A DNA stretch of 64,000 nucleotides from Desulfolinea sp964487745 (GCA_964487745.1 CAZASG010000009.1:39417-103416); one strand, 5' to 3'. Positions 7,990-15,882 are shown, counted from the first letter of the stretch. Notes: generated by a model from the sequence alone, not told the origin. Numbers and translations are program-made.

Positions 7990-8730
7990 ATGTCTGACGA
8001 GTTGGAATTTTTTGATAACGATACCCCTTCTGGCACTGAAATGTCCATGGTTGAAACCTGGATCGCAGCGGTCACAAAACCGAGTGAAAGCACCTATGCT
8101 GAGATCGCGGCACAACCCGGTGCCACAATGGGCAAAGCCTTTTTATGGGTAGGATTGGCTTCGTTGGTAACCGCCTTTATTAGCGCTATTACCCAGTCTG
8201 TGGGTATGGGAAGCGCAATGGACATGTATAGGGATTTCTTGCCTCCCGATCTGGCTTATGCGCTTCCTTCTGGTGGTGGATCAGGAATGAGCTTTGGCGC
8301 AATAATTTGCGGCGCACCTCTTGGAGCCATTTTGGGCGTTATCTTTTTTGCGATCGGCGTTGGCTTGATCCAATGGGTTGCCAAACTTTTTGGCGGCACA
8401 GGCTCTTATGAAAAGCTTGCCTATACCTTTGCTGCGATCGCTGTTCCTGTTTCTGCTGTGATAGCTGTTCTTTCTCTTTTGGGGCTGATTCCCTTCATTG
8501 GCGTTCTTTTCGGGATCGTTTCTTTTGGGGTTAGCATATACAGTATTGTGCTTCAGGTTCTTGCTGTAAAAGCTGTAAATGGCCTGGATACAGGCAAAGC
8601 TGTCGGCTCTGTGCTGCTGCCAGGGTTAGTGATCTTCATCTTTGTCTGTTGCTGTGTCGTTATTGGTGTAGCGGCAATGGGGCCGATGATCGGCGAAGTC
8701 TTCAACGAGATCAATCAGGGTCTATACTAA
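7990..8730 (+). CDS. Yip1 domain membrane protein
   Basis: This is a 246-aa integral membrane protein. An acidic soluble N-terminus (1-35) is followed by an amphipathic stretch and five predicted helices: about 53-72, 105-130, 145-168, 172-195 and 205-230. The pattern, with the conserved GTGSYEKLAYTFAAIAVP and a final Gly/Val-rich helix, is that of the bacterial Yip1 family. These proteins have no well-defined biochemical role in bacteria. It is monocistronic between its own promoter and a strong terminator at 8752. Confidence 0.75.
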   Translation: MSDELEFFDNDTPSGTEMSMVETWIAAVTKPSESTYAEIAAQPGATMGKAFLWVGLASLVTAFISAITQSVGMGSAMDMYRDFLPPDLAYALPSGGGSGMSFGAIICGAPLGAILGVIFFAIGVGLIQWVAKLFGGTGSYEKLAYTFAAIAVPVSAVIAVLSLLGLIPFIGVLFGIVSFGVSIYSIVLQVLAVKAVNGLDTGKAVGSVLLPGLVIFIFVCCCVVIGVAAMGPMIGEVFNEINQGLY

Positions 8731-8751
8731 GCGATAATTTCTCTAAAAATA

Positions 8752-8786
8752 AACAGCCTTCTGGAGCAAAATTCCGAAGGCTGTTT
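8752..8786 (+). terminator. Rho-independent terminator after the Yip1 gene
   Basis: An AACAGCCTTC/GAAGGCTGTT stem with a loop of about 14 bases is followed by TTAT. The T-tract runs straight into the TATAAT of the next gene, so terminator and promoter overlap. Confidence 0.8.
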
Positions 8787-8792
8787 TATAAT
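8787..8792 (+). promoter_or_regulatory. Leaderless -10 box of the pncC-like gene
   Basis: TATAAT is followed by 7 bases and then the ATG at 8800, placing the expected transcription start on the start codon. There is no Shine-Dalgarno sequence; the bases upstream of the ATG are terminator stem. No -35 match is visible, because the corresponding positions lie in the terminator loop. Confidence 0.5.
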
Positions 8793-8799
8793 ACGCGCT

Positions 8800-9309
8800 A
8801 TGACAACTGCTAAAAAATCTCTGGAAATCCGCGTTGGTGAGTTACTGACTGCTCAAGAGCAGACACTTGCCCTCGCCGAATCATGTACTGGTGGATTGGT
8901 GGGCAGCCGTATCACGGACGTGGCTGGTTCATCGGTCTATTTTATGGGGGGGATCATGGCATATTCCTACGAAGCCAAAGTGGATTTTCTTGGGGTCTCG
9001 TGGGATACGCTCGAAGCACACGGCGCTGTTAGCCGTGAAGTTGTATTGGCGATGGCAAAAGGCGCGCGAGACCTTTTATATACAGACATCGCCCTTAGCG
9101 TGAGCGGGATCGCCGGTCCCGGCGGCGGATTGCTCGAAAAGCCCGTCGGCACGACCTGGATCGGGCTTGCTGCCGCTGAAGGAGCATGGGCGCGCCATTT
9201 CTGTTGGGATGGCGACCGCATCCAAAACAAGATGCACTCTGCTGAAGCTGTTTTGCAAATGTTGCTGGATTATTTGCAAGGCGAACGTGCCTTGGATATT
9301 TCCAGATAG
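8800..9309 (+). CDS. pncC: CinA C-terminal domain protein / nicotinamide-nucleotide amidohydrolase PncC
   Basis: This is a 169-aa protein made only of the CinA C-terminal (PncC) domain. The family deamidates nicotinamide mononucleotide to nicotinate mononucleotide in pyridine nucleotide salvage. Diagnostic stretches are LALAESCTGGLVGSRIT (about 25-41), YFMGGIMAYSYEAKVDFLGV (47-66), the VSREV segment (76-80) and SVSGIAGPGG (about 99-109). The N-terminal molybdopterin-binding-like domain of full CinA is absent, as in many stand-alone PncC proteins. It ends 8 bp before the formyltransferase gene and is probably co-transcribed with it. Its start appears leaderless. Confidence 0.9.
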   Translation: MTTAKKSLEIRVGELLTAQEQTLALAESCTGGLVGSRITDVAGSSVYFMGGIMAYSYEAKVDFLGVSWDTLEAHGAVSREVVLAMAKGARDLLYTDIALSVSGIAGPGGGLLEKPVGTTWIGLAAAEGAWARHFCWDGDRIQNKMHSAEAVLQMLLDYLQGERALDISR

Positions 9310-9317
9310 GTGAAGCT

Positions 9318-9992
9318 ATGTCAAATAATATCTCCATCCTTTTCCTCGGTAAAGCTGACGACCCCTATTGTGCAGCGGGGCTGAAGTTCTGCCAACAAAA
9401 CAGCGACAATGTCACTGCCTGCCTCGGAGCAAAGTGGGGCGCCCCCCTCCCTGACGAAGCCAAAAACTGGGAAGGTGACCTTATCATCTCCTATCTCTCG
9501 CGTTGGGTTGTGCCGACATATCTACTCGAACGCGCCAAGCTCGCTGCGATCAATTTCCACCCTGCCTCGCCCGATTATCCGGGCATTGGATGTAATAATT
9601 TCGCTCTCTACGATGAAGCCGATGAATACGGCGCAACCTGCCATCACATGGCTCCCAAAGTGGATACAGGCGGGCTCATCAAAGTATCGCGTTTTGCTGT
9701 CTTTCCCGGCGATACAGTTGAATTCATTTTAGCGCGTACTTACACTTATCAACTGGCTCTCTTCTACGATGTGCTTAGCGGCATCTTTCGCGGTGAGCCA
9801 CTTCCCGATGCGGGAGAAACCTGGACACGAAAACCTTATTCCCGCAAGGAATTTGACGATTTGATGACCATCACCCCCGACATGAGTGCGGAAGAAGTCG
9901 CCCGCCGCATCCGTGCCACTGATTTTGGCGACTGGCAGCCAAGCATTAAATTGCACGGATTTACGTTCAAGCATCAGCCTGAAAAGAAATAG
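9318..9992 (+). CDS. Formyltransferase-fold protein (catalytic domain only)
   Basis: This 224-aa protein has the N-terminal fold of methionyl-tRNA formyltransferase and 10-formyl-THF-dependent enzymes. The catalytic triad is visible: N79 and H81 in NFHPASPDYPG, and D116 in KVDTGGLI. The C-terminal OB-fold that binds tRNA in true Fmt is missing, so the formyl acceptor is more likely a sugar, amino acid or nucleotide derivative (inference). The protein is short and nearly all catalytic domain. A weak AGGTGAAG ribosome site precedes the ATG. It lies directly after the pncC-like gene and ends at a palindromic terminator. Confidence 0.75.
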   Translation: MSNNISILFLGKADDPYCAAGLKFCQQNSDNVTACLGAKWGAPLPDEAKNWEGDLIISYLSRWVVPTYLLERAKLAAINFHPASPDYPGIGCNNFALYDEADEYGATCHHMAPKVDTGGLIKVSRFAVFPGDTVEFILARTYTYQLALFYDVLSGIFRGEPLPDAGETWTRKPYSRKEFDDLMTITPDMSAEEVARRIRATDFGDWQPSIKLHGFTFKHQPEKK

Positions 9993-10011
9993 AACGCAAA
10001 TTATTCTGCCC

Positions 10012-10049
10012 AAGACTACAAAAGTCTTTAAGACTTTTGTAGTCTTTTG
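10012..10049 (+). terminator. Palindromic terminator, GACTxCxxAAGT family
   Basis: A 13-bp perfect stem GACTACAAAAGTC/GACTTTTGTAGTC with a 5-base loop is followed by TTTT. The same hairpin type occurs at 11797 and 58494, which suggests a repeated terminator element. Confidence 0.8.
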
Positions 10050-10121
10050 GTTTAAGGGGAACAAATTATCTCATCCAGACGTTATAAGAACAATATTCAA
10101 CTATTTCTCTAGGAGGAGAAA

Positions 10122-11771
10122 ATGTCTGCAAGAAAGATCACTTTTAGTTTCTTCCTGATCACTGCTTTTTTGTTGGGGGCTTGTGGAGGGGGGGGTGCTC
10201 CAGCCGAGAGCCCAGCTGCTGAAGAACCGGCTGTGGAGTACGCCGCTCCCGCCGAAGAGCCTGCGGCTGAAGAGTCCTCAGCTGATTATTATAGTGAGGG
10301 AGAAAGCTATAGCCAGAGTGCCGGGCAATCTGCCCCGGGTGGGGCACCCAGCGTCTCAAGCAGCAACCAACCCCAAAGTAAGCGCGATAACGATGACGAG
10401 CCCGATGATATGTTCTTCGAAGATTACGGCACCAGTCCCATCATCGACACCGAAGACGACCATTTATCCACATTTGCTCTTGATGTAGATACCGGCTCGT
10501 ACACCATCATGCGCAACTATCTCAACGATGGGCATCTTCCCCCGCCGGATTCTGTTCGCGTTGAAGAATATATCAATTACTTTGAGCAGGGTTACCAACA
10601 GCCCTCCGCGCGCCAGGCTTTTGCCATTCATCTTGATGGCGGACCCTCGCCCTTCACCCATACCGAGCGTTATGAAATGATGCGCGTAGGTGTTCAGGGC
10701 TACGAAGTGGATGATTGGGATCGCAAGGATGTCTCGCTGACCTTCGTCATCGACGTTTCCGGCTCAATGGATATGGGTAACCGACTGGAGATGGTCAAAG
10801 ACTCGCTCGAATTGCTTGTAGATGAGTTGGGACGGGGAGACACTGTCAGCATCGTCGTTTATGGATCAGACGCCCGCGTCGTTCTTGAACCTACACGTGC
10901 TACCGATAACCGCGAGATCCTTTCGGCGATAAACAGATTGCGCACCGAAGGCTCGACGAATGCTGAAGCCGGTCTCAAGCTGGGATACGAAATGGCAATG
11001 TACGCCTACAACCCCGACAGTGTCAATCGCGTCATCCTCTGCTCGGACGGTGTTGCCAACGTGGGCAAGACCGAAGCAAACGCCATCCTGCGCGATGTGC
11101 GCGGCTACGTGGAAGAAGGTATTACCCTCGCCACTTATGGCTTCGGCATGGACAATTACAACGATACCTTCATGGAGCAGCTTGCCGACAATGGCAATGG
11201 CTTCTACGCTTATATTGACGATCTTGATGAAGCTGAACGCCTCTTCGTCGACGACCTGACAGGCAGCCTCCAGACCATTGCCCTGGATGCCAAAGTACAG
11301 GTCGATTTTAACCCTGAAGTGGTTTCACGCTATCGTCTGGTCGGCTACGAAAACCGCGATGTGGCAGATGAAGATTTTCGCGACAACAGCGTGGATGCGG
11401 GCGAGATCGGTGCCGGACACTCAGTGACGGCGCTCTACGAAGTCAAACTCTACCGCGAAGCCTACGGGCGCGTAGCTACAGTTCATCTGCGTTGGGAAGA
11501 TCCAGATACGCATCAGGTTATGGAGATCGAAAAAGACATCTACACTGGTGATTTCGCGAGCGATTTCCACGAAGCCGACCCCTTCTTCCAGCGCGCGGTT
11601 GTTGTAGCGGAATTTGCCGAAATTCTCGGCGAAAGCTACTGGGCGGAAGACAGCGACCTCGACGAAGTCTACGACGAAGCCCGCCGCTTGGAAGAATACT
11701 TCGGCAGAGAAGATGCCATGGAAGAGTTTGTTGATCTCGTCAAGAAGGCACGCAGAGAAATGCGTTGGTAG
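10122..11771 (+). CDS. YfbK-like von Willebrand factor A lipoprotein
   Basis: This 549-aa lipoprotein has a lipobox LLGAC with the acylated cysteine at 21. An Ala/Glu/Pro-rich and then Ser/Gly/Asp-rich linker (22-105) spans the envelope. A YfbK-type N-terminal domain (about 110-205) contains FALDVDTGSYTIMRNYL. The VWA domain (about 205-380) has a complete MIDAS start DVSGSM at 211-216. The C-terminal DUF3520-type domain extends to residue 549. An ideal AGGAGGAGAAA ribosome site precedes the ATG. Such proteins bind partners through a divalent metal at the outer surface of the membrane; the ligand here is unknown. It is flanked by related palindromic terminators on both sides. Confidence 0.9.
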   Translation: MSARKITFSFFLITAFLLGACGGGGAPAESPAAEEPAVEYAAPAEEPAAEESSADYYSEGESYSQSAGQSAPGGAPSVSSSNQPQSKRDNDDEPDDMFFEDYGTSPIIDTEDDHLSTFALDVDTGSYTIMRNYLNDGHLPPPDSVRVEEYINYFEQGYQQPSARQAFAIHLDGGPSPFTHTERYEMMRVGVQGYEVDDWDRKDVSLTFVIDVSGSMDMGNRLEMVKDSLELLVDELGRGDTVSIVVYGSDARVVLEPTRATDNREILSAINRLRTEGSTNAEAGLKLGYEMAMYAYNPDSVNRVILCSDGVANVGKTEANAILRDVRGYVEEGITLATYGFGMDNYNDTFMEQLADNGNGFYAYIDDLDEAERLFVDDLTGSLQTIALDAKVQVDFNPEVVSRYRLVGYENRDVADEDFRDNSVDAGEIGAGHSVTALYEVKLYREAYGRVATVHLRWEDPDTHQVMEIEKDIYTGDFASDFHEADPFFQRAVVVAEFAEILGESYWAEDSDLDEVYDEARRLEEYFGREDAMEEFVDLVKKARREMRW

Positions 11772-11796
11772 GCTATATAAGTTGTGCGAAAATGCA

Positions 11797-11833
11797 GACT
11801 TCGGAAGTTTTTGAAACTTCCGAAGTCTTTTTT
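11797..11833 (+). terminator. Palindromic terminator after the VWA lipoprotein
   Basis: A GACTTCGGAAGT/ACTTCCGAAGTC stem with a 7-base loop is followed by six T. It is the second copy of the GACTxCxxAAGT hairpin family. Confidence 0.85.
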
Positions 11834-11919
11834 GCTTAATATCGTATAATATTCAAAATTAAATTGTGGTGGGGTGCTAGGATTAAAATTATCAGTCCAC
11901 GAAGCAAGGAGGTGGATGA

Positions 11920-12477
11920 ATGTTGCGATTGGTGACCAAAAAGAATGGGTTTTCGGATATAGGAAGTTGCCTGTTTTTAGGATTGTCAAAAAAATATCAT
12001 TATTTTATCTTGAATGGGAAAAACAATTATCCAACGAAATTTGGACCGTGGAAAAAGCAAGAATACGAGGATGTTGTAGCATATCAACAAACATTTCCTT
12101 ATAGACTTGGCATAGATGACCGTAAGACATATTGGTTGTTTTGTGACAAGTTATATTGGACATATGAAATCTTGTCTACAGAAGAAGCGCATGCTCTTCT
12201 CCTTGACAAAGAACGAAGAAAACGACGAACGATAGAACGCGCACAGTCCAGAATGGATATTGAACTAACAACCAATGTTATTAGGACGTCTATTCCTGAT
12301 GATGTGAAAACTTTTGTTTGGCAACGAGATAAGGGACAGTGTGTGAAATGTAATGGTAACAAGAAATTGGAATTTGACCACATAATTCCAATTTCTATGG
12401 GTGGCAGTAATACGGCGCGCAATATTCAGTTGTTGTGCGAGACATGTAATCGAGAAAAAGGTGGCGATCTTGTGTAG
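11920..12477 (+). CDS. HNH endonuclease family protein
   Basis: This 185-aa protein has a C-terminal HNH nuclease domain (about 128-185). It has paired cysteines CVKC and CETC, the catalytic DHI in EFDHIIPISMGG, and a terminal NREKGG. The N-terminal 120 residues are basic and unrecognised. The start was chosen at 11920 because AGGAGGTG lies 6 bases upstream. The gene is AT-rich compared with its neighbours, which suggests transfer. A TATAAT at 11845-11850 may be its -10. The next gene starts 34 bp later and shares the AT-rich composition, so the two may have arrived together. No transposon ends were seen. Confidence 0.85.
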   Translation: MLRLVTKKNGFSDIGSCLFLGLSKKYHYFILNGKNNYPTKFGPWKKQEYEDVVAYQQTFPYRLGIDDRKTYWLFCDKLYWTYEILSTEEAHALLLDKERRKRRTIERAQSRMDIELTTNVIRTSIPDDVKTFVWQRDKGQCVKCNGNKKLEFDHIIPISMGGSNTARNIQLLCETCNREKGGDLV

Positions 12478-12511
12478 TAATTTTCTCTGTAAAAATGAAG
12501 GAGCTTTTTTT

Positions 12512-12970
12512 ATGGGTTCTAAGAAAACTGGAAAAGATAAAAATGGGTTGGTTTCCGATGACATCGCTTACCAAGAACTTTATCAAGAAATGCGCCGTTA
12601 CCGTGATTATGAACTCTCAGTATCAACTTGGTACACAGCAATTTTGTTGGCTATTTTAGGAGCAATTCTTACCGTAAAATTTGGAAGTACACAAGGCTCT
12701 AATGTACTCTTGGAAAAAAGTTTAGCTAGATTTGTCACGATTATAGTTGTCACCTTGATTGGATCGAGTGGAATGTGGTCGGTTTATTTTTCAAATAGGC
12801 GGTACAGGCATCTTCGAGACTTTATGTTTGATAAGAAATTAAATCTAGAGCCTGCGTGGAAGAAAAAATATGAACCAGAAAGCATTTACCCTAAACCCTT
12901 TCACCTTATTCTACTTTCTCAACTAATCTTAGTGATAACATCAATTGTTGCTGTACTCTGGTCGCAATGA
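12512..12970 (+). CDS. Small three-helix membrane protein of unknown function
   Basis: This 152-aa protein is started at 12512 because AAGGAG lies just upstream; the frame is open further upstream but overlaps the HNH gene. A charged N-terminus rich in Tyr and Arg (1-40, including YQELYQEMRRYRDYE) precedes helices at about 44-62, 75-97 and 128-150. The loop 100-127 is basic (KKLNLEPAWKKKYEPE). The family is unknown. It shares its AT-rich composition and probable transcript with the HNH gene. Nuclease plus small membrane protein is a pairing seen in some defence loci, but nothing here shows that role. Confidence 0.65.
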   Translation: MGSKKTGKDKNGLVSDDIAYQELYQEMRRYRDYELSVSTWYTAILLAILGAILTVKFGSTQGSNVLLEKSLARFVTIIVVTLIGSSGMWSVYFSNRRYRHLRDFMFDKKLNLEPAWKKKYEPESIYPKPFHLILLSQLILVITSIVAVLWSQ

Positions 12971-12975
12971 TATTG

Positions 12976-13005
12976 AAAACGGATGTCAAGTTGACATCCG
13001 TTTTT
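12976..13005. terminator. Bidirectional terminator between convergent genes
   Basis: A perfect palindrome with arms AAAACGGATGTCAA and TTGACATCCGTTTT is T-rich on the plus side. It separates the plus-strand membrane protein gene from minus-strand metG. Confidence 0.75.
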
Positions 13006-13039
13006 CTAATACCTAATTACCTGTTCCCTAATACCTGCT

Positions 13040-14815
13040 CTAACCCAATCTTGCCCTCTCCTCTTTCACCACATCCTTATCCAACTTCTTGAAAAGCGGA
13101 CTCGGCTTATTGAAAGCTTCGCCGGGCTTTAGCTGGCTGGCTTTCCACAGTTCTCCATCAATACCCTCATATCGCAAAGCAGTGTGGGTGCCGAGGTTAT
13201 CTTCGATGCTTTCAACGAATTGCTCGCCAAAGAGCGGGCTTTCGTAGCCAAAGGTGCTGTTCAGTTGCTCGCTGGTGAAGGGCAAAAATGGCGCGAAGAT
13301 GACTTTGAGCGAATCAATTGCGCGCAGGGCAGTGTAGATGGATTTTGCGGCTTCGTTTTTGTCCACTTTCATTTCTTTCCACGGGGCGGATGTGTCGAGA
13401 TATTTGTTTACGACAGTTGCCAAGCGCATGGCTTCGTTTAGCGCCCCTCTGATCTTGACGGCTTCGAGCAGGTCACCGACCGAGTTGAATCCGCTTTCAA
13501 TGGTGGCAATCAACTCCAAATCCTGGGGGCGAAGCGTTTCCACATCCACAGCGGGGATTTTTCCATCCCAATGTTTATGGCAGAAGGAAAGCACGCGGTT
13601 TGCCAGATTCCCCCAGTTGGCGACCAATTCGTTATTGTTGTGGGCAACGAATTCTTCCCAATCCCAGTCTGAATCCTTTGATTCGGGCATATTCACGGTC
13701 AGGTAGTAGCGCAGCGCGTCGGCGTCGTAGCGGGTGAGCGCATCGCGCCCGTAGACGGCCCAATTGCGGCTGCCGCTGATCTTTTGCCCTTCGAGATTCA
13801 TGAACTGGTTGGCAGGCACGTCGTGGGGCAGGGTGAGCGGCGTTTCTTCCTCGGCGAAAATCTGCATAAACTGTGTGCCTGCGCCCATCAATTCGGCGGG
13901 CCAGAGCGCGGTGTGGAAGAAGATATTATCCTTGCCAATGAAATAAAGCTGGCGGGCTTCTTTTGTCCACCAATCTTTCCAGGCACCGGTCTCGCCGCTG
14001 ATTTTCGACATCTCGATGGGGGAGGAGAGATAGCCGATGACGGCTTCAAACCAGACGTAGAGACATTTTCCATCCCAGCCTTCGACGGGGACGGGGATGC
14101 CCCAATCGAGATCGCGTGTGATAGGACGTGGCAGCAGCCCTTCGGATTCGATCTTGCCAAGGGATTCGCCCAGCACGGTATCGCGCATATGCGCGGAACG
14201 CTCGCGTAAGAAATTTGCTACCGTTGGTTCGAGTTGGGAGAGGTCGAGATAAAAGTGTTCCGTTTCACGCAGCTCGAGCGGGCCACCGTCTTTGGCTTTG
14301 GGGTTTTGCAATTTAGCAGGTTCGAGTACATTGCCGCAAGAATCGCACTGATCGGAGCGTGCGCCATCTTCGCCGCAGATATAGCAAGTACCTTCCACAT
14401 AGCGGTCGGGCAAAAAGCGGTCGGCTTCGGGTGAATACCACTGCATGGATTTTTTCGTATAAAGATGACCGTTTTCTTTCAATGCCAGAAAGATGCTCTG
14501 CGAAACTTTGAAGTGATTCTCGGTATGCGTGGTCGTGAACATATCGTAGCTGATGCCCATCTGCTGGAAAAGTTCCAGAAAACCCTCGTGGAAGCGTTTG
14601 TAGACTTCTTCAGCAGAAATGCCTTCGTCTTCCGCGCGCAGGGTGACGGGCGTGCCGTGCGAATCGGTACCGCTGACCATCGCCACATTGCGCCCTTTCA
14701 GGCGGTGGTAGCGGGCGATGATATCCCCGGGCAGGTGCGAGCCCGTGATATTCCCGACGTGGATCTCGGCGTTGGCGTAGGGCCAGGCGATAGCAACAAG
14801 AATATTTTCTGTCAT
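13040..14815 (-). CDS. metG: Methionyl-tRNA synthetase
   Basis: This 591-aa class I synthetase charges tRNA-Met. The HIGH-type motif is HVGN (19-22) in PYANAEIHVGNITGSHLPGD. The connective-peptide zinc knuckle has C144, C147, C157 and C160. The second class I signature, usually KMSKS, reads KISGS (345-349), followed by RN. The anticodon-binding helical domain (about 395-560) is present. The C-terminal dimerisation (EMAP-like) domain of longer MetG proteins is absent. A GGAG ribosome site precedes the ATG. Upstream lie a dispersed repeat and a candidate structured RNA in the same direction. Confidence 0.96.
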   Translation of the reverse strand: MTENILVAIAWPYANAEIHVGNITGSHLPGDIIARYHRLKGRNVAMVSGTDSHGTPVTLRAEDEGISAEEVYKRFHEGFLELFQQMGISYDMFTTTHTENHFKVSQSIFLALKENGHLYTKKSMQWYSPEADRFLPDRYVEGTCYICGEDGARSDQCDSCGNVLEPAKLQNPKAKDGGPLELRETEHFYLDLSQLEPTVANFLRERSAHMRDTVLGESLGKIESEGLLPRPITRDLDWGIPVPVEGWDGKCLYVWFEAVIGYLSSPIEMSKISGETGAWKDWWTKEARQLYFIGKDNIFFHTALWPAELMGAGTQFMQIFAEEETPLTLPHDVPANQFMNLEGQKISGSRNWAVYGRDALTRYDADALRYYLTVNMPESKDSDWDWEEFVAHNNNELVANWGNLANRVLSFCHKHWDGKIPAVDVETLRPQDLELIATIESGFNSVGDLLEAVKIRGALNEAMRLATVVNKYLDTSAPWKEMKVDKNEAAKSIYTALRAIDSLKVIFAPFLPFTSEQLNSTFGYESPLFGEQFVESIEDNLGTHTALRYEGIDGELWKASQLKPGEAFNKPSPLFKKLDKDVVKEERARLG

Positions 14816-14840
14816 GATCTTCTCCGTTCAATAATTCAAT

Positions 14841-14897
14841 TCGTAGGAGCAGACCCATGTGTCTGCCTTGGGCGAACACGTAGGTTCGCCTCTACGA
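14841..14897. repeat. 57-bp dispersed palindromic repeat upstream of metG
   Basis: The ends are inverted (TCGTAGGAG and CTCTACGA) and enclose two internal hairpins: CAGAC/GTCTG and GGCGAAC/GTTCGCC. Elements of this GTAGGxGCxGAC design are common in environmental Chloroflexota and other genomes. It sits between the candidate RNA terminator and the metG ribosome site, so it would be part of any metG leader. Confidence 0.7.
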
Positions 14898-14908
14898 GAT
14901 AAATTTAT

Positions 14909-14938
14909 AAAAAAAGGCTGCCCATGAAATGGACAGCC
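14909..14938 (-). terminator. Intrinsic terminator of the candidate RNA
   Basis: On the minus strand a 10-bp stem GGCTGTCCAT/ATGGGCAGCC with loop TTC is followed by TTTTTTT. It ends the candidate RNA about 95 bp before the metG start. Confidence 0.85.
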
Positions 14939-15071
14939 CAAAGAGTTATGCTTGCATGAACTAGCGCGCACCCTCCAACACTGCCCCGATGAGACAGGGC
15001 ATAGCCATAGGCAAAGCGCCCTTCAAGGGTGTGGTGCCTCGTGTGTTGGGGAAAAACATTCTGTCCATGCC
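14909..15071 (-). ncRNA. Candidate structured small RNA (~160 nt) upstream of metG
   Basis: The 355-bp gap between metG and the divergent lipoprotein holds a complete minus-strand transcription unit. A promoter TTGTCT-17-TACACT places the start near 15070. The predicted 5' end GCATGGAC (15070-15063) pairs fully, with one G-U, with GTTCATGC (14961-14954). An inner stem is formed by CCCCAACAC and GTGTTGG. Between and within the stems are a large internal loop and small hairpins (CCCTTGAAGGG; GCCC/GGGC). A strong terminator follows (stem GGCTGTCCAT/ATGGGCAGCC then seven T). A long rod with a central bubble resembles 6S RNA in shape, but I cannot confirm the family. No open reading frame fits. 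Confidence 0.55.
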
Positions 15072-15075
15072 TATT

Positions 15076-15104
15076 AGTGTACTATGGCATAGGTTCTGAG
15101 ACAA
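15076..15104 (-). promoter_or_regulatory. Promoter of the candidate RNA
   Basis: TTGTCT (15104-15099) and TACACT (15081-15076) on the minus strand are separated by exactly 17 bp. The predicted start falls at the first base of the closing stem of the RNA at 15070-15069, which supports both calls. Confidence 0.55.
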
Positions 15105-15170
15105 GACTTTTTATTGAAAATTTGCTATAGTGGATGCAACTGTATCTTTGACTTGGGAGAGGAGGAACGA

Positions 15171-15827
15171 ATGTTTAAAACCAGACGAAAGAGCCTTCTG
15201 TTACTGCTTATTATCGTTCTGCTCAGTACGCAATTTGCGTGTGAAGCTGGGCATCAACTTTTGCTATATTTGCTGAGTTCTGAGGAAGGTTTGGGAGAGT
15301 TGGAATGTACATCCGCTGGTGGGAAATGGATTTATGACACAGATGTTTATGAGTGGGTCTGTGACTACTCAAATGGCTCAGCCCCGGCTCCGGAGCCGCC
15401 GCTTTGGTCTGAACCCGAAGAGTCTGCTCCAGAAGTCTCTCCACCTGAGCCGGAAGCTGTCGAGACCCTGGAACCTGAAGAGTGTAATCAGCGTGCGGCT
15501 GTCGATATTGGGATGGGGCCAAATGACAATACAGTTTGCGATTGCGCCTATTTCGTGCATTTCACCAGCTATGAAGAAACGATCTTATACTACCGCACGC
15601 AGAGCTATTTTGAGAATGAACCAACGCAACGCTGGCAAGTACAACGCCTTTACGCCGGTGAAACGTGGACATGGTCAAGTGAAAAAATCAAGGATGGTGC
15701 TTGCATCCCGGCCTGGATTGACGCGTATACGGTTTTTATCGCGATAGAGGGTTGCGATAATATGGCTAAAAGAGCACATTGGGCAATTGATGAATACGCC
15801 CGGTCGCTTAACTCACTTTGCCCGTAA
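15171..15827 (+). CDS. Secreted or lipid-anchored protein with Pro/Glu-rich linker
   Basis: This 218-aa protein is started at 15171 because GAGAGGAGGAACGA directly precedes the ATG. The signal sequence has a basic start and a hydrophobic core (SLLLLLIIVLLSTQ), followed by FAC at 22-24, a possible but atypical lipobox. A PEP-rich linker (about 70-105) separates a short Cys-containing N-domain from a C-terminal domain with seven cysteines. Paired cysteines and tryptophan-rich stretches suggest an extracytoplasmic disulfide-bonded domain. No family recognised. It ends at a strong hairpin. Confidence 0.75.
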   Translation: MFKTRRKSLLLLLIIVLLSTQFACEAGHQLLLYLLSSEEGLGELECTSAGGKWIYDTDVYEWVCDYSNGSAPAPEPPLWSEPEESAPEVSPPEPEAVETLEPEECNQRAAVDIGMGPNDNTVCDCAYFVHFTSYEETILYYRTQSYFENEPTQRWQVQRLYAGETWTWSSEKIKDGACIPAWIDAYTVFIAIEGCDNMAKRAHWAIDEYARSLNSLCP

Positions 15828-15835
15828 AATAAAAA

Positions 15836-15860
15836 GACGCCATGTTATACACATGGCGTC
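15836..15860. terminator. Bidirectional terminator
   Basis: GACGCCATG/CATGGCGTC stem with a 7-base loop between convergent genes. It is followed by TTGA on the plus strand and by TTTTTAT on the minus strand. Confidence 0.75.
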
Positions 15861-15882
15861 TTGAGTTAATGGAAAGCCTACG

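Noticed and set aside
8800..9309. Full-length CinA
   Set aside because: Only the C-terminal PncC domain is present and the gene starts at its boundary.
11874..12970. Insertion sequence or transposon around the HNH gene
   Set aside because: No transposase, terminal inverted repeat or target duplication was seen.
14909..15071. T-box or SAM riboswitch for metG, or SRP RNA/tmRNA
   Set aside because: The T-box core GGGTGGNACCGCG, SAM-I core and the SRP GGAAG motif are all missing; only the general shape fits a structured RNA.
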